Source of the DNA: Arthrobacter sp. ISL-65
GTDB lineage: Bacteria > Actinomycetota > Actinomycetes > Actinomycetales > Micrococcaceae
Reading direction: 5' to 3'
Assembly (NCBI RefSeq): GCF_018613795.1
Contig: NZ_JAGGPN010000038.1
Span: forward strand, 216,437-280,436
DNA: 64,000 nucleotides
Part shown: in pieces, positions 1-8,402 of the stretch
How the letters are laid out: each line of letters begins with the position of its first letter
How positions within the stretch are numbered: position 1 is the stretch's first letter
Translations under genes and position numbers: made by a program
Notes under the pieces: generated by a model
Told to the model about the DNA's origin: nothing
The model's input: the letters and a program-made list of their open reading frames with translations, nothing else
Database searches by the model: none

Positions 1-1217
1 TAGGCCCGCGACCGGGAAACGAGTGCGGCGGCCAGGGCAAGCGGAAACAGTGGCAGCAACATGCGGAAGGTGCTGGTCTGCGGATGCAGGAAGACCACGA
101 GGTATCCCATGTAGCACACACACCACAGCCGGAGTTCTGTTCCCAGCCGGCGGACCGGCGGCGAGGCCATAAAGAGCCCGAACACCGCCACGAAGACGAA
201 CGGTGCCACGAGCCCCAGCACCGGCCCAAACAGCAGGACGCCGGTGTCGAACCAGGGTTTGAAGGGCACCAGGTCGTGTCCGCGCCAGACGGTCTCGGTC
301 TTCGTGTACGCAGCGATGTCGCCGGTGGCAGCCCACGCGACGGCGGGCCAGGCGAGGGCGCCTGCACCGCTGACGGCGGTCAGCCCGGCGAGGGACCACA
401 GTTCGTTCCGGCCGTGGATGCGACGACCCTTGGCGGCCAGTCCCTGGTTCCGCGCCCCGAACCATGCCTCACCGGCGCGGTACAGGAACAGGATGCCGAT
501 GGTCGCAGCGAACGGAACACCCGTGGGCCGGGACAGGCACATGGCCAGAACCACGGGAATGGCCCACAGGTACCGGCGCCGGACAACCAGCAGCAGCGCT
601 GCGGACAGCAGCAGGAGGTTCAGGGATTCCGCGTACGGCACCTGGAGCACCGGCGAGACGGGAAAGGTGGAGAAGAATGCGACGCCCCACAGGGCCGGCC
701 AGTGGGCTGCCCTCGTGCGGAACAGCACGTAGACCACCAGCGAGGCCGCCAGTCCGGCGAGCATCGCGGTCAGGATGAGGGCGGCGGCGGGGCTGAGGCC
801 GGTGGCAGCGGAGAGCATCCGCCCCAGCGTTGGAAACAGCGGGTAGAAGGCCCAGGTGTTCTCCTGCACGCTGCCGGCCGCATCCACCGGCAGTTCGTTC
901 GGGTACCCGCCGGTCATGACGGACTCGTACCACCGCGCGTCCCAGATGTTGATGAAGTTCCAGTAGTCGGGCTTGGCCGGGAACCAGGGGTTGAATCCCT
1001 GGTGCAGGGCGGCCGACATGAAGATGCCGGCACTGACCAACCGGGCGGCCACGTACACCGCGGCCACCTGGGCCCACCACGGCCAGCGGACCAGGCGGCC
1101 ACCGAGCCGTGCCGCGGCGGTCCGGAACACCGTGTCCAGCCGCGTCCCGTGATCCGACGACGGGGGTTCGGCTGTTGCTGGCGGCAGCGGGCCCGGAGGC
1201 GGCATTGGGGAGCTCAC
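1..1217 (-). CDS. PIG-V-like polytopic membrane glycosyltransferase (C-terminus cut by window edge)
   Basis: About 405 residues are visible before the frame runs off the left edge. The start is GTG at 1217, whose GTGA overlaps the stop of the DivIVA-domain gene, so the two are translationally coupled. After a basic, proline-rich N-terminus the protein is almost continuous hydrophobic helices. Early on it carries a WDARWYESVMTGGYP-like segment, the Trp-Asp-Ala/Tyr arrangement in the first extracytoplasmic loop of PIG-V-type mannosyltransferases that use polyprenyl-phosphate sugars. The likely role is addition of a sugar to a cell-envelope acceptor at the membrane; donor and acceptor cannot be read from the sequence. 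A related GT-C or DUF2029-type enzyme is the main alternative. Confidence 0.75.
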   Translation of the reverse strand, partial: MSSPMPPPGPLPPATAEPPSSDHGTRLDTVFRTAAARLGGRLVRWPWWAQVAAVYVAARLVSAGIFMSAALHQGFNPWFPAKPDYWNFINIWDARWYESVMTGGYPNELPVDAAGSVQENTWAFYPLFPTLGRMLSAATGLSPAAALILTAMLAGLAASLVVYVLFRTRAAHWPALWGVAFFSTFPVSPVLQVPYAESLNLLLLSAALLLVVRRRYLWAIPVVLAMCLSRPTGVPFAATIGILFLYRAGEAWFGARNQGLAAKGRRIHGRNELWSLAGLTAVSGAGALAWPAVAWAATGDIAAYTKTETVWRGHDLVPFKPWFDTGVLLFGPVLGLVAPFVFVAVFGLFMASPPVRRLGTELRLWCVCYMGYLVVFLHPQTSTFRMLLPLFPLALAAALVSRSRA

Positions 1218-1630
1218 GTCCGGTCCTCGGCGGCCGGCTGTTCGGCCCGGGCCAATTGGGCGGCCGGCTGTTCGACAGCGGCCAATGGTTCGGCACGGGC
1301 GCTCAACTGCTGCCGGAGGCTTTCTATTTCAGCGTTCCTGGCGGCCAGCTGGTCCCGCAGGTCGTCCAGCACCTGGTCCACCTGGTCCATCCGGTAACCC
1401 CGCAGCCCCAGCGCAAACCGAACATGGTCGACGTCGGCCGGTTTTGCGTCGTCGGGGAGCAGTACGGGTGGCAGGGACGCGACGGGTTCATCGAACCCGT
1501 CGTTGAAGCCGTCTCTGGCGAGAGGCGCGCGGCCGCGTTTCCTCCGCAGCATGCCCGCCCCGAGGTCGGTCCCGATGAGGACGGTGGCTCCAATCAGGAC
1601 GATGGCGAGGAAAACGAGGAAGAAACTCAC
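1214..1630 (-). CDS. Membrane-anchored DivIVA-domain protein
   Basis: 138 residues. Residues 1-25 form one transmembrane helix, followed by a basic stretch. Residues 65-90 (VRFALGLRGYRMDQVDQVLDDL) match the DivIVA N-terminal signature, and a short heptad-like coiled coil and an acidic Ala-rich tail follow. DivIVA domains sense membrane curvature or assemble polar scaffolds in actinobacteria, but full DivIVA/Wag31 is longer and has no N-terminal helix, so this is a small relative rather than DivIVA itself. It overlaps the downstream glycosyltransferase by 4 nt, which suggests a shared envelope role. Confidence 0.8.
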   Translation of the reverse strand: MSFFLVFLAIVLIGATVLIGTDLGAGMLRRKRGRAPLARDGFNDGFDEPVASLPPVLLPDDAKPADVDHVRFALGLRGYRMDQVDQVLDDLRDQLAARNAEIESLRQQLSARAEPLAAVEQPAAQLARAEQPAAEDRT

Positions 1631-1709
1631 ACCACCAATCGTGCCAGACGCAGCCCCGCCTGCTGCCTAGTCCGGCAGCTGCTGCCCAGGCCGCGTGTCC
1701 GGGCAGCTG

Positions 1710-2495
1710 CTACTCGGGGCGCTGGTCCTCGTCGGAGGACGGCGCCCGGACATGGCCATGGAGGACGAAATTCACTGCTTCCTCCGGAGAGTCCACCACC
1801 TGGATGAGGTCCAGGTCCTTTTCCGAGACCATTCCCTCAGCCACCAGGGTCCCCCTGATCCATTCGATCATCGGACCCCAGAATGACGCGCCCAGCAGGA
1901 CGATCGGGAACGAGGTCACCTTCTGCGTCTGGACGAGGACCATGGCTTCAAAGAGCTCGTCAAGGGTGCCGAGACCGCCGGGAAGAACGATGAAGCCCTG
2001 GGCGTACTTCACGAACATGGTCTTCCGAGCGAAGAAATAGCGGAAGTTGATGCCCAGGTCCACCCACTGGTTCAGGCCCTGCTCGAACGGCAGCTCGATG
2101 CCGAGGCCAACGGAGACGCCGTTGCCTTCCACGGCTCCCCTGTTGGCTGCTTCCATCGAGCCCGGTCCGCCGCCGGTGATGACGGCCACGCCGGCTTCGG
2201 CCAGCTTGCGCCCCACCTCGACGCCCATGTCGTAGAACGCGCTTCCGGGCTTGGTGCGCGCCGAGCCGAAGACGCTGACCGCCTGGCCCAGGTCGGAGAG
2301 GGCACCAAAGCCCTCCACGAACTCGCTCTGGATCCGCATGACCCGCCAGGGGTCGGTGTGGATGAAGTGACCGGGACCTTTGGTGTCGAGCAACCGCTGG
2401 TCCGACATCTCCACCGCGGCCTGTTTGCGGCGCAGCTCTAGGGGCCCTTTCCGGCGGGGCTGTACTGATTTTGACGGATCTGCGTTGATGCTCAT
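1710..2495 (-). CDS. LOG-family Rossmann-fold protein (TIGR00730 type)
   Basis: 261 residues. GGGPGSMEAANRGA and LPGGLGTLDELFE are the two hallmark motifs of the LOG / lysine-decarboxylase-like fold; the PGGxGTxxE motif forms the active site that cleaves the N-glycosidic bond of nucleoside 5'-monophosphates, as in cytokinin-activating enzymes. The extra N-terminal ~60 residues fit the longer actinobacterial branch. A LOG gene close to dapE and dapD also occurs in mycobacteria, so this looks like conserved synteny. The physiological substrate is unknown. Confidence 0.9.
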   Translation of the reverse strand: MSINADPSKSVQPRRKGPLELRRKQAAVEMSDQRLLDTKGPGHFIHTDPWRVMRIQSEFVEGFGALSDLGQAVSVFGSARTKPGSAFYDMGVEVGRKLAEAGVAVITGGGPGSMEAANRGAVEGNGVSVGLGIELPFEQGLNQWVDLGINFRYFFARKTMFVKYAQGFIVLPGGLGTLDELFEAMVLVQTQKVTSFPIVLLGASFWGPMIEWIRGTLVAEGMVSEKDLDLIQVVDSPEEAVNFVLHGHVRAPSSDEDQRPE

Positions 2496-2588
2496 CCCCC
2501 AAGGCTAACCTGCTGACCTGCAGGTATCTCTTGAATTACGATCAGCGGGAAGTTGGGGTGATTCCAGTCATAACCGGGCAATGTTCGC

Positions 2589-2594
2589 TAGATT
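2589..2594 (+). promoter_or_regulatory. -10 box (TAGATT) for leaderless gluA
   Basis: TAGATT lies 7 nt before the ATG at 2602 and no Shine-Dalgarno sequence precedes that ATG. This is the leaderless arrangement common in actinobacteria and it favours 2602 over the in-frame ATG at 2581. Confidence 0.55.
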
Positions 2595-2601
2595 CTTACT
2601 T

Positions 2602-3357
2602 ATGACTACTCAACTGCCCGGCGATGCACTCGTCTCTCTGAATGCCGTCAACAAGCATTACGGTCAGCTGCACGTTCTGAAGGACATCAACCTCCAGGTC
2701 CGCAAGGGCGAGGTGGTTGTGGTCATCGGCCCGTCAGGTTCGGGGAAGTCCACACTGTGCCGGGCGATCAACCGGCTGGAAACCATCGACGACGGCGACA
2801 TCGCCATTGACGGCAAGCGGCTGCCCGAGGAGGGCAAGGAGCTCGCCCGGCTGCGCGCCGACGTCGGCATGGTGTTCCAGTCGTTCAACCTGTTCGCGCA
2901 CAAGACCATTCTGGAGAACGTGACGCTTGGCCCCATCAAGGTCAAGGGCGTCTCCAAGGCGGAGGCGGACAAGGAGGCCATGGCCCTGCTTGAGCGCGTG
3001 GGCGTGGGCCACCAGGCGCCCAAGCTCCCGGCTCAGCTCTCCGGCGGCCAGCAGCAGCGCGTCGCGATCGCCCGCGCCCTGGCCATGAAGCCGAAGGTCA
3101 TGCTCTTCGATGAGCCCACCTCCGCGCTGGACCCGGAAATGATCAACGAAGTCCTCGACGTCATGATCCAGCTGGCCAAGGAGGGCATGACCATGATCGT
3201 GGTCACCCACGAGATGGGTTTCGCCCGCAAGGCCGCGGACCGGGTGGTCTTTATGGCCGACGGCCAGATCGTCGAGGACGACACACCCGAAGAGTTCTTC
3301 ACCAAGCCCAAGAGCAGCCGCGCCAAAGACTTTCTGTCCAAGCTGCTCACGCACTGA
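2602..3357 (+). CDS. gluA: Glutamate/polar amino-acid ABC transporter, ATP-binding subunit
   Basis: 251 residues from ATG 2602 (ATG 2581 is in frame but would overlap the -10 box). All ABC signatures are present: Walker A GPSGSGKST, Q-loop VFQSFNLFAHKT, signature LSGGQQQR, Walker B VMLFDEPTSALDPE and H-loop VTHEMGFA. The family is polar amino-acid uptake, and gene order (ATPase, binding protein, two permeases) matches the corynebacterial gluABCD glutamate operon. It energises import through the permease pair encoded downstream. Substrate assignment rests on operon order and family resemblance. Confidence 0.93.
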   Translation: MTTQLPGDALVSLNAVNKHYGQLHVLKDINLQVRKGEVVVVIGPSGSGKSTLCRAINRLETIDDGDIAIDGKRLPEEGKELARLRADVGMVFQSFNLFAHKTILENVTLGPIKVKGVSKAEADKEAMALLERVGVGHQAPKLPAQLSGGQQQRVAIARALAMKPKVMLFDEPTSALDPEMINEVLDVMIQLAKEGMTMIVVTHEMGFARKAADRVVFMADGQIVEDDTPEEFFTKPKSSRAKDFLSKLLTH

Positions 3358-3445
3358 CAACCGATCCAGCAGTCCCCACCAACTTCAAGACCACCCGAAT
3401 TCGCACCCAGGCCGTCATCGGCGGCCGCCCAATGAAAGGAATGTC

Positions 3446-4333
3446 ATGAAGGCATTTTTGACCCGAAGGAAATCCCTTCTGGCAGCAGCATCCGCGGCCA
3501 TCGCTCTTACACTGAGCGCTTGCGGCGGCGGCGGCACCGGGACCGGGTCCAACCCCACTCCGGTCGAGAAGCCCAGCTTCGCTGCAGGCACCGCCATGGA
3601 AAAGCTCGCCTCGGCCGGCAAAGTGACCATCGGCACCAAGTTCGACCAGCCGCTGTTCGGCCAAAAGGGCCTGGACGGCAAGCCTGTCGGTTTCGACGTC
3701 GAAATCGGCAAGCTGCTCGCCGCCAAGCTGGGCATCCCCGCAGACAAAATTGAATGGGTCGAGACCGTCTCCGCCAACCGCGAGCAGTTCATCAAGCAGG
3801 GCAAGGTGGACCTGATCGTGGCCACCTACACCATCAACGACAAGCGCAAGACCGAAGTCGACTTCGCCGGCCCGTACTACGAAGCCGGCCAGGCACTGAT
3901 GGTGAACAAGGACAACACGTCCATCACCAAGCCCGAGGACGTCAAGGGCAAGAACGTCTGCTCCGTGACGGGCTCCACCCCGGCCTCCACCATCGTGCAG
4001 AAGTACGGCGCAGTCCTGGTTCCGGCCGCCACTTACTCGGCCTGCCTCGAGCCGCTCCGCAACAAGCAGGTTGAAGCCGTCACCACGGACAACGTCATCC
4101 TGGCCGGCTTCGTCAACAAGGAACCGGACGCGTTCAAGCTGGCATCCGACGAGACCTTCACCAAGGAGCCTTACGGCATCGGCCTGAAGAAGGGCGACAC
4201 GGAGTTCCGCAACTGGGTCAACGACCAGCTGGAAAGCTTCTCCAAGGACGGCTCCTACAAGAAGGCCTGGGAAGACACGGCCGGCGCGGTCATCAAGACG
4301 GCACCGGAACTTCCGGCCATCGACCGCTACTAA
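3446..4333 (+). CDS. gluB: Glutamate-type ABC transporter substrate-binding lipoprotein
   Basis: 295 residues with a basic N-terminus, a hydrophobic core and the lipobox LSAC at about residues 24-27, so the mature protein should be lipid-anchored outside the membrane. GFDVEIGKLLAAKLG followed by DLIVATYTINDKRKTEVDFAGPY is typical of family-3 periplasmic amino-acid-binding proteins. An AAAGGAA Shine-Dalgarno lies just upstream of the ATG. A strong hairpin directly after the stop separates it from the permeases and would favour more binding protein than permease. Confidence 0.92.
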   Translation: MKAFLTRRKSLLAAASAAIALTLSACGGGGTGTGSNPTPVEKPSFAAGTAMEKLASAGKVTIGTKFDQPLFGQKGLDGKPVGFDVEIGKLLAAKLGIPADKIEWVETVSANREQFIKQGKVDLIVATYTINDKRKTEVDFAGPYYEAGQALMVNKDNTSITKPEDVKGKNVCSVTGSTPASTIVQKYGAVLVPAATYSACLEPLRNKQVEAVTTDNVILAGFVNKEPDAFKLASDETFTKEPYGIGLKKGDTEFRNWVNDQLESFSKDGSYKKAWEDTAGAVIKTAPELPAIDRY

Positions 4334-4342
4334 GACGATCGT

Positions 4343-4388
4343 GGCGGTTACCGGCGGCTGTGCATGCCACAGCCTGCCGGTAACCGCC
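4343..4388 (+). terminator. Hairpin between gluB and gluC (partial terminator / RNA stabiliser)
   Basis: Perfect 13-bp arms (4343-4355 and 4376-4388) enclose a second 7-bp stem (4356-4362 with 4368-4374). A short T-run (gttttc) follows within 12 nt. It sits in the 100-nt gap of the glu operon, so it probably attenuates read-through or protects the upstream mRNA end rather than ending the operon. Confidence 0.75.
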
Positions 4389-4433
4389 GCTTCCGTTTTC
4401 CGCACATTCCCCTGAACGCAGCTAAAGGATCCT

Positions 4434-5084
4434 ATGGACGTCATCATTGATAGCCTCCCCCAATACTGGGACGGCTTTCTCAGAACCCTGTTCCTGGCCG
4501 CCGTTTCCGGCATCATCGCCTTGGTGGCAGGCACGCTGCTGGCCGCCGCCCGCGTCTCCCCTGTTGCAGCACTCCGCGGCTTCAGCATGGCCTACGTGGA
4601 GGTTGTGCGTAACACCCCGCTGACCATTGCCTTCTTTTTCGCGGCGGTGGTCCTTCCCCGCCTGGGCGTGACCTTCCAGCAGTTCGAGGTCGCGGCCATC
4701 ATCGCCCTGAGCGCCTACACCGCTGCCTTCATTGCCGAGGCTGTGCGCTCGGGCGTCAACAGCGTTCCTGTCGGCCAGGCCGAGGCAGCCCGCAGCATCG
4801 GCATGAAATTCGGCCAGGTACTCTCCCTCATCATCCTTCCGCAGGCGCTCCGCACCGTGATCCCGCCGATGATCAACATCCTCATCGCGCTCGTCAAGAA
4901 CTCCTCGGTTGCCGGCGCCTTCTACGTGCTGGAGCTGTTCGGCTACGGCAAGCAGCTGGCCAATGACCATGGTGACGCCGTCATGTGGGTGCTGGTGGGG
5001 GTTGCCTTCTTCTATCTCCTGATCACCGTGCCGCTGGGCTATCTCGCCCACCAGGTCGAACGAAAGGTGGCGATCGCACGATGA
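4434..5084 (+). CDS. gluC: Glutamate-type ABC transporter permease 1
   Basis: 216 residues, hydrophobic, with the His/Glu/Gln/Arg/opine permease fold. VEVVRNTPL near residue 60 and the EAA loop EAARSIGMKFGQVLSLIILPQALR are typical of amino-acid permeases and contact the ATPase. A CTAAAGGATCCT Shine-Dalgarno precedes the ATG. The stop overlaps the next permease start (ATGA), so the two membrane subunits are coupled and should form a heterodimer. Confidence 0.92.
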   Translation: MDVIIDSLPQYWDGFLRTLFLAAVSGIIALVAGTLLAAARVSPVAALRGFSMAYVEVVRNTPLTIAFFFAAVVLPRLGVTFQQFEVAAIIALSAYTAAFIAEAVRSGVNSVPVGQAEAARSIGMKFGQVLSLIILPQALRTVIPPMINILIALVKNSSVAGAFYVLELFGYGKQLANDHGDAVMWVLVGVAFFYLLITVPLGYLAHQVERKVAIAR

Positions 5085-5920
5085 GTTCGGTTCTCTACGA
5101 CGTCCCCGGCCCCAAGGCCCGCCGCGTCTCGCTGATCGGGTCAGTGATCGGCGTCGTGCTGATCGCTGCCCTGCTGGCGTGGGCCGTGATGACCCTGGCC
5201 CAGCAGGGGATCTTCCAGGCACAGCGCTGGGCGATCTTCGGCCAGGCTGACGTCTGGTCGCTGATCGCCAGCGGCATCGGCGCGACGCTGGCCGCGGCGG
5301 CCATTGCAGCAGTCATTGCCTTTCCGCTGGGGCTTCTGCTGTGCCTGATGCGCATCTCCGACGTCGCCTGGATCAGGATTCCCACCAGGATCGTGCTCGA
5401 GTTCCTGCGCGGCATGCCCGTGGTCCTGATGATGCTGTTTGTGCTGCTGGTCTTCGCCACCAGCTCGTTCATCGCCGTGGTGACAGGCCTGGTCCTCTAC
5501 AACGCCGCGATCTTCGCGGAGATCATCCGCGCCGGCATCCAGTCCCTCCCACGCGGCCAGCGTGAAGCAGGTTTGGCAATCGGCCTGACCAGCTTCCAGT
5601 CCCGGCTGACCATCGAACTGCCGCAGGCCGTCCGCCGCATGCTGCCGTCCCTCGTTGCGCAACTCGTGGTCCTGCTGAAGGACACGTCGCTGGGGTACAT
5701 CGTTGCCTACGGTGAACTGCTGCGCGCAGTGCAGGTGATGGCGGACTTCCTGGGCCCGCAGTTCCTGTTCCCGGTCTTCTTCGTGGCCGCGGCCATCTAC
5801 ATCGCCATCAACCTGGCCGTCTCCAGGCTGGCCATCTGGATTGAGCGGCGCGGTTCCAAGAAGGCCGCCGGCGGAGTGGCGAAGGCCCCCACCGCCGGCG
5901 TGTCCACCGTAATCAAGTAA
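5081..5920 (+). CDS. gluD: Glutamate-type ABC transporter permease 2
   Basis: 279 residues from the ATG that overlaps the gluC stop by 4 nt; a longer in-frame start inside gluC is unlikely. About 55 N-terminal residues include an extra helix before the permease core. FLRGMPVVLMM and the EAA loop EAGLAIGLTSFQSRLTIELPQA mark the domain. A basic, Ala-rich tail follows the last helix. It completes the gluABCD-type importer and is followed by a strong terminator. Confidence 0.92.
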   Translation: MSSVLYDVPGPKARRVSLIGSVIGVVLIAALLAWAVMTLAQQGIFQAQRWAIFGQADVWSLIASGIGATLAAAAIAAVIAFPLGLLLCLMRISDVAWIRIPTRIVLEFLRGMPVVLMMLFVLLVFATSSFIAVVTGLVLYNAAIFAEIIRAGIQSLPRGQREAGLAIGLTSFQSRLTIELPQAVRRMLPSLVAQLVVLLKDTSLGYIVAYGELLRAVQVMADFLGPQFLFPVFFVAAAIYIAINLAVSRLAIWIERRGSKKAAGGVAKAPTAGVSTVIK

Positions 5921-5951
5921 ACGTCGTGAGATAAACGGCAGGCATTAATGG

Positions 5952-5987
5952 CGAAGGGTCCGCAGCCATCCGGCTGCGGACCCTTCG
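5952..5987 (+). terminator. Terminator of the glu operon
   Basis: Perfect 16-bp arms (5952-5967 and 5972-5987) with a 4-nt loop, followed by tgcttctc. It lies 32 nt after gluD and ahead of the convergent dapE, so it may serve both strands. Confidence 0.85.
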
Positions 5988-6033
5988 TGCTTCTCTGCCA
6001 GTGCCCAGACGTCTGAGGTTCAGGGCAGCATGC

Positions 6034-7158
6034 TCAGGACAGCCACGTCTGCAGTGCGCGCAGGCAGGTGCGGACGGCATCGGCCTCCACGTGTTCGTTG
6101 TCCTTGTGGGCCAGCAGCGCGTCGCCGGGCCCGAAGTTCACTGCCGGGATGCCCAGTTCGCTGAAGCGGGCGACGTCGGTCCAGCCGTATTTGGGTTTCG
6201 GCTCGCCGCCCACGGCGGCCACGAAGGACGCGGCGGCAGGGTGGTTCAGTCCCGGGCGCGCGCCGGCGGCGCTGTCTGTGCGGACGACGTCGAACCCGTC
6301 CAGCAGCGCGCGCACGTGCTCTTCGGCCTGGTCGGGGGTCTTGTCCGGGGCGAAGCGGTAGTTGATCTCCACCACGCAGCGGTCCGGGATGACGTTGCCC
6401 GCGGTGCCGCCGTGGATCTTCACCGCGTTCAGGCTTTCGCGGTAGTCGAGGCCGTCCACGGTCACGGTCTGCGGGCTGTACGCCGCGAGACGTTCCAGTA
6501 TGGGCGCGGCGGCGTGGATCGCATTGCGGCCCATCCAGGCCCGGGCGGAGTGGGCCGCCTCGCCGGACGTAGTGGCGTGGAACCGCATGGTGCCGTTGCA
6601 GCCGCCCTCGACGGTACCGTCGGTCGGTTCGAGCAGGATGGCAAAGTCGCCGCCGAGGAGCCCGCCATGGTTCCGCACCAGCCGGCCGAGCCCGCTCTTG
6701 ACGGCCTCCACCTCCTCATGGTCGTAGAACACAAAGGTGACGTCCTTGCTCGGTTCCGCCTCGCCGTCGAACATGGACGCTGCCAGTGCAAGCTGGACCG
6801 CAACGCCGCCCTTCATGTCCGTGGCGCCGCGGCCGTACAGGACGCCGTCGCCGGGGACCCCGGACGGCCAGGTGGACGGCACCGTTCCCAGCGAGTCTTC
6901 CGTAACGGGCAGCGGCACGGTGTCCAGGTGGCCTGCCAGGATGACCCGTTCGCTGCGGCCGAGGTTGGTCCGGGCGATGATGGAGTCGCCGTCACGTACC
7001 AGTTCGAAGCCGGGGAGTTGGCGGAGTGCCGACTCGACGGCGTCCGCAAGCTGGCGCTCGTTGCCGGAGACGCTGTTGATGTCGATCAGCGCGGCGGTCA
7101 GCAATGCCACGTCCTGGCGCAGGTCAAGGGTCACGGGGGCTGTTTCGGCAATCACCAT
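6034..7158 (-). CDS. dapE: Succinyl-diaminopimelate desuccinylase
   Basis: 374 residues. An M20 peptidase-family enzyme that hydrolyses N-succinyl-LL-diaminopimelate to LL-diaminopimelate and succinate, using a two-metal site. LAGHLDTVPL (first metal His and Asp), GRGATDMKGG (bridging Asp) and the following DHEEVEA acidic motif are visible. It is divergent from dapD, which acts two steps earlier in the same pathway, so the 137-bp gap probably holds both promoters. Lysine and peptidoglycan diaminopimelate depend on this branch. Confidence 0.93.
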   Translation of the reverse strand: MVIAETAPVTLDLRQDVALLTAALIDINSVSGNERQLADAVESALRQLPGFELVRDGDSIIARTNLGRSERVILAGHLDTVPLPVTEDSLGTVPSTWPSGVPGDGVLYGRGATDMKGGVAVQLALAASMFDGEAEPSKDVTFVFYDHEEVEAVKSGLGRLVRNHGGLLGGDFAILLEPTDGTVEGGCNGTMRFHATTSGEAAHSARAWMGRNAIHAAAPILERLAAYSPQTVTVDGLDYRESLNAVKIHGGTAGNVIPDRCVVEINYRFAPDKTPDQAEEHVRALLDGFDVVRTDSAAGARPGLNHPAAASFVAAVGGEPKPKYGWTDVARFSELGIPAVNFGPGDALLAHKDNEHVEADAVRTCLRALQTWLS

Positions 7159-7283
7159 CCCACTGTATCCCGCGCCTGCCGTCCCAACCGGGTAGCAGCT
7201 CAGGGCGTTCCCAGCGCCGGGAACGCCCTGAAATGCGACTCAGATATGTGCGGACCGGTTTCGGTGCGTGCACGTCGTCTCGA

Positions 7284-7289
7284 TAGACT
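7284..7289 (+). promoter_or_regulatory. -10 box (TAGACT) for leaderless dapD
   Basis: TAGACT is 6 nt before the dapD ATG and no Shine-Dalgarno is present, which fits transcription starting at or next to the start codon. Confidence 0.55.
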
Positions 7290-7295
7290 TGGCGC

Positions 7296-8324
7296 ATGAC
7301 TGAAACCGCTTCTTCCGCCGTGCCCGCTGCCCAGACACTGTCCGACGAATCCCGGTCGGCCTATGGATTCGGCGTAGCCACCATCGCCACGCGGAACGGC
7401 GAAGCCACCGTGCTGGATACCTGGTTCCCCGCCCCCGCCCTCGGTGTGGCCACCGAAAGCCTCCGCGCGGTGGAAAACGCCGACGAAACCCTGACGGACA
7501 TCGCGGCCGCCGGCACTGACGCCGACCGCGGCACCGAGCAGAAGGTGGTGTTCGTCCAGATCAACCTGGACGAGGCCCCGGCGGACACCGCCGATGCCTA
7601 CCTGCGCCTGCACCTGCTCTCGCACCGCCTGGTCCGGCCCAACAGCATCAACCTGGACGGCATCTTCGGCAAGCTCCCTAACGTCGTCTGGACCAACTTC
7701 GGCCCGTGCGCCGTGGACGGGTTCGAACTGACCCGCGCCAAGCTGCGCAAGCGCGGCGCGGTCACCGTCTACGGCGTGGACAAGTTCCCGCGCATGGTGG
7801 ACTACGTCGTTCCGGCGGGCGTCCGCATTGCCGACGCCGACCGCGTGCGCCTGGGCGCCCACCTGGCCGACGGCACCACCGTCATGCACGAAGGCTTCGT
7901 GAACTTCAACGCCGGCACGCTGGGGACCTCCATGGTTGAGGGCCGCATCTCCGCCGGTGTGGTGGCCGGAGACGGCACCGACGTCGGCGGCGGCGCCTCG
8001 ATCATGGGCACCCTCTCCGGCGGCGGCAAGGAGAAGGTGTCCCTGGGCCAGCGCGTCCTGCTGGGCGCCAACTCCGGCGTGGGCATCAGCATCGGGGACG
8101 ACTCCGTGGTGGAAGCCGGGCTGTACGTCACGGCAGGCACCCGCGTCCGCCTTGCCGGCCCTAAGGACGCCGACGGCGAGGACACCAGCAAGATCGTGAA
8201 GGCCGTGGAGCTGTCCGGCGTGCCGAACCTGCTGTTCCGCCGTAACTCCACCACCGGTGAAGTTGAAGTCCTGCCCCGCCAGGGCCAGACCGTGGAGCTG
8301 AACGACGCCCTGCACGCCAACTGA
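7296..8324 (+). CDS. dapD: Tetrahydrodipicolinate N-succinyltransferase, actinobacterial type
   Basis: 342 residues. It transfers succinyl from succinyl-CoA to tetrahydrodipicolinate, opening the succinylase branch of lysine/diaminopimelate synthesis. The central part shows hexapeptide-repeat (left-handed beta-helix) texture, for example VRIADADRVRLGAHLADGTTV, then GRISAGVVAGDGTDVGGGASIMGTLSGGG, and an ILGANSG-like turn. Length and N-terminal domain fit the long mycobacterial-type DapD rather than the 270-residue enterobacterial enzyme. It is divergent from dapE. Confidence 0.93.
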   Translation: MTETASSAVPAAQTLSDESRSAYGFGVATIATRNGEATVLDTWFPAPALGVATESLRAVENADETLTDIAAAGTDADRGTEQKVVFVQINLDEAPADTADAYLRLHLLSHRLVRPNSINLDGIFGKLPNVVWTNFGPCAVDGFELTRAKLRKRGAVTVYGVDKFPRMVDYVVPAGVRIADADRVRLGAHLADGTTVMHEGFVNFNAGTLGTSMVEGRISAGVVAGDGTDVGGGASIMGTLSGGGKEKVSLGQRVLLGANSGVGISIGDDSVVEAGLYVTAGTRVRLAGPKDADGEDTSKIVKAVELSGVPNLLFRRNSTTGEVEVLPRQGQTVELNDALHAN

Positions 8325-8352
8325 CCGCACGCCAACCGACCGTGAGGACATA

Positions 8353-8383
8353 GCCGGCACGCCATCCAGACGGGCGTGCCGGC
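8353..8383 (+). terminator. Hairpin after dapD
   Basis: Perfect 11-bp arms (8353-8363 and 8373-8383) with a 9-nt loop between dapD and the next gene. It has no T-run, so it may be only a weak or factor-assisted terminator. Confidence 0.5.
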
Positions 8384-8402
8384 AGATTGCTGGAGTAACA
8401 AC

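Noticed and set aside
84..1397. Long plus-strand open frame opposite the glycosyltransferase and DivIVA genes
   Set aside because: Arg/Pro/His-rich translation without motifs; it is the antisense of real genes in GC-rich DNA. The same applies to the frames at 3347-4588, 12226-13815, 16543-18630, 19710-21143, 23606-24829, 25937-27229, 31989-33215, 35259-37055 and 37795-39330.
2581..2601. Upstream ATG of gluA
   Set aside because: It would place the start inside the -10 box TAGATT; ATG 2602 fits the leaderless pattern.
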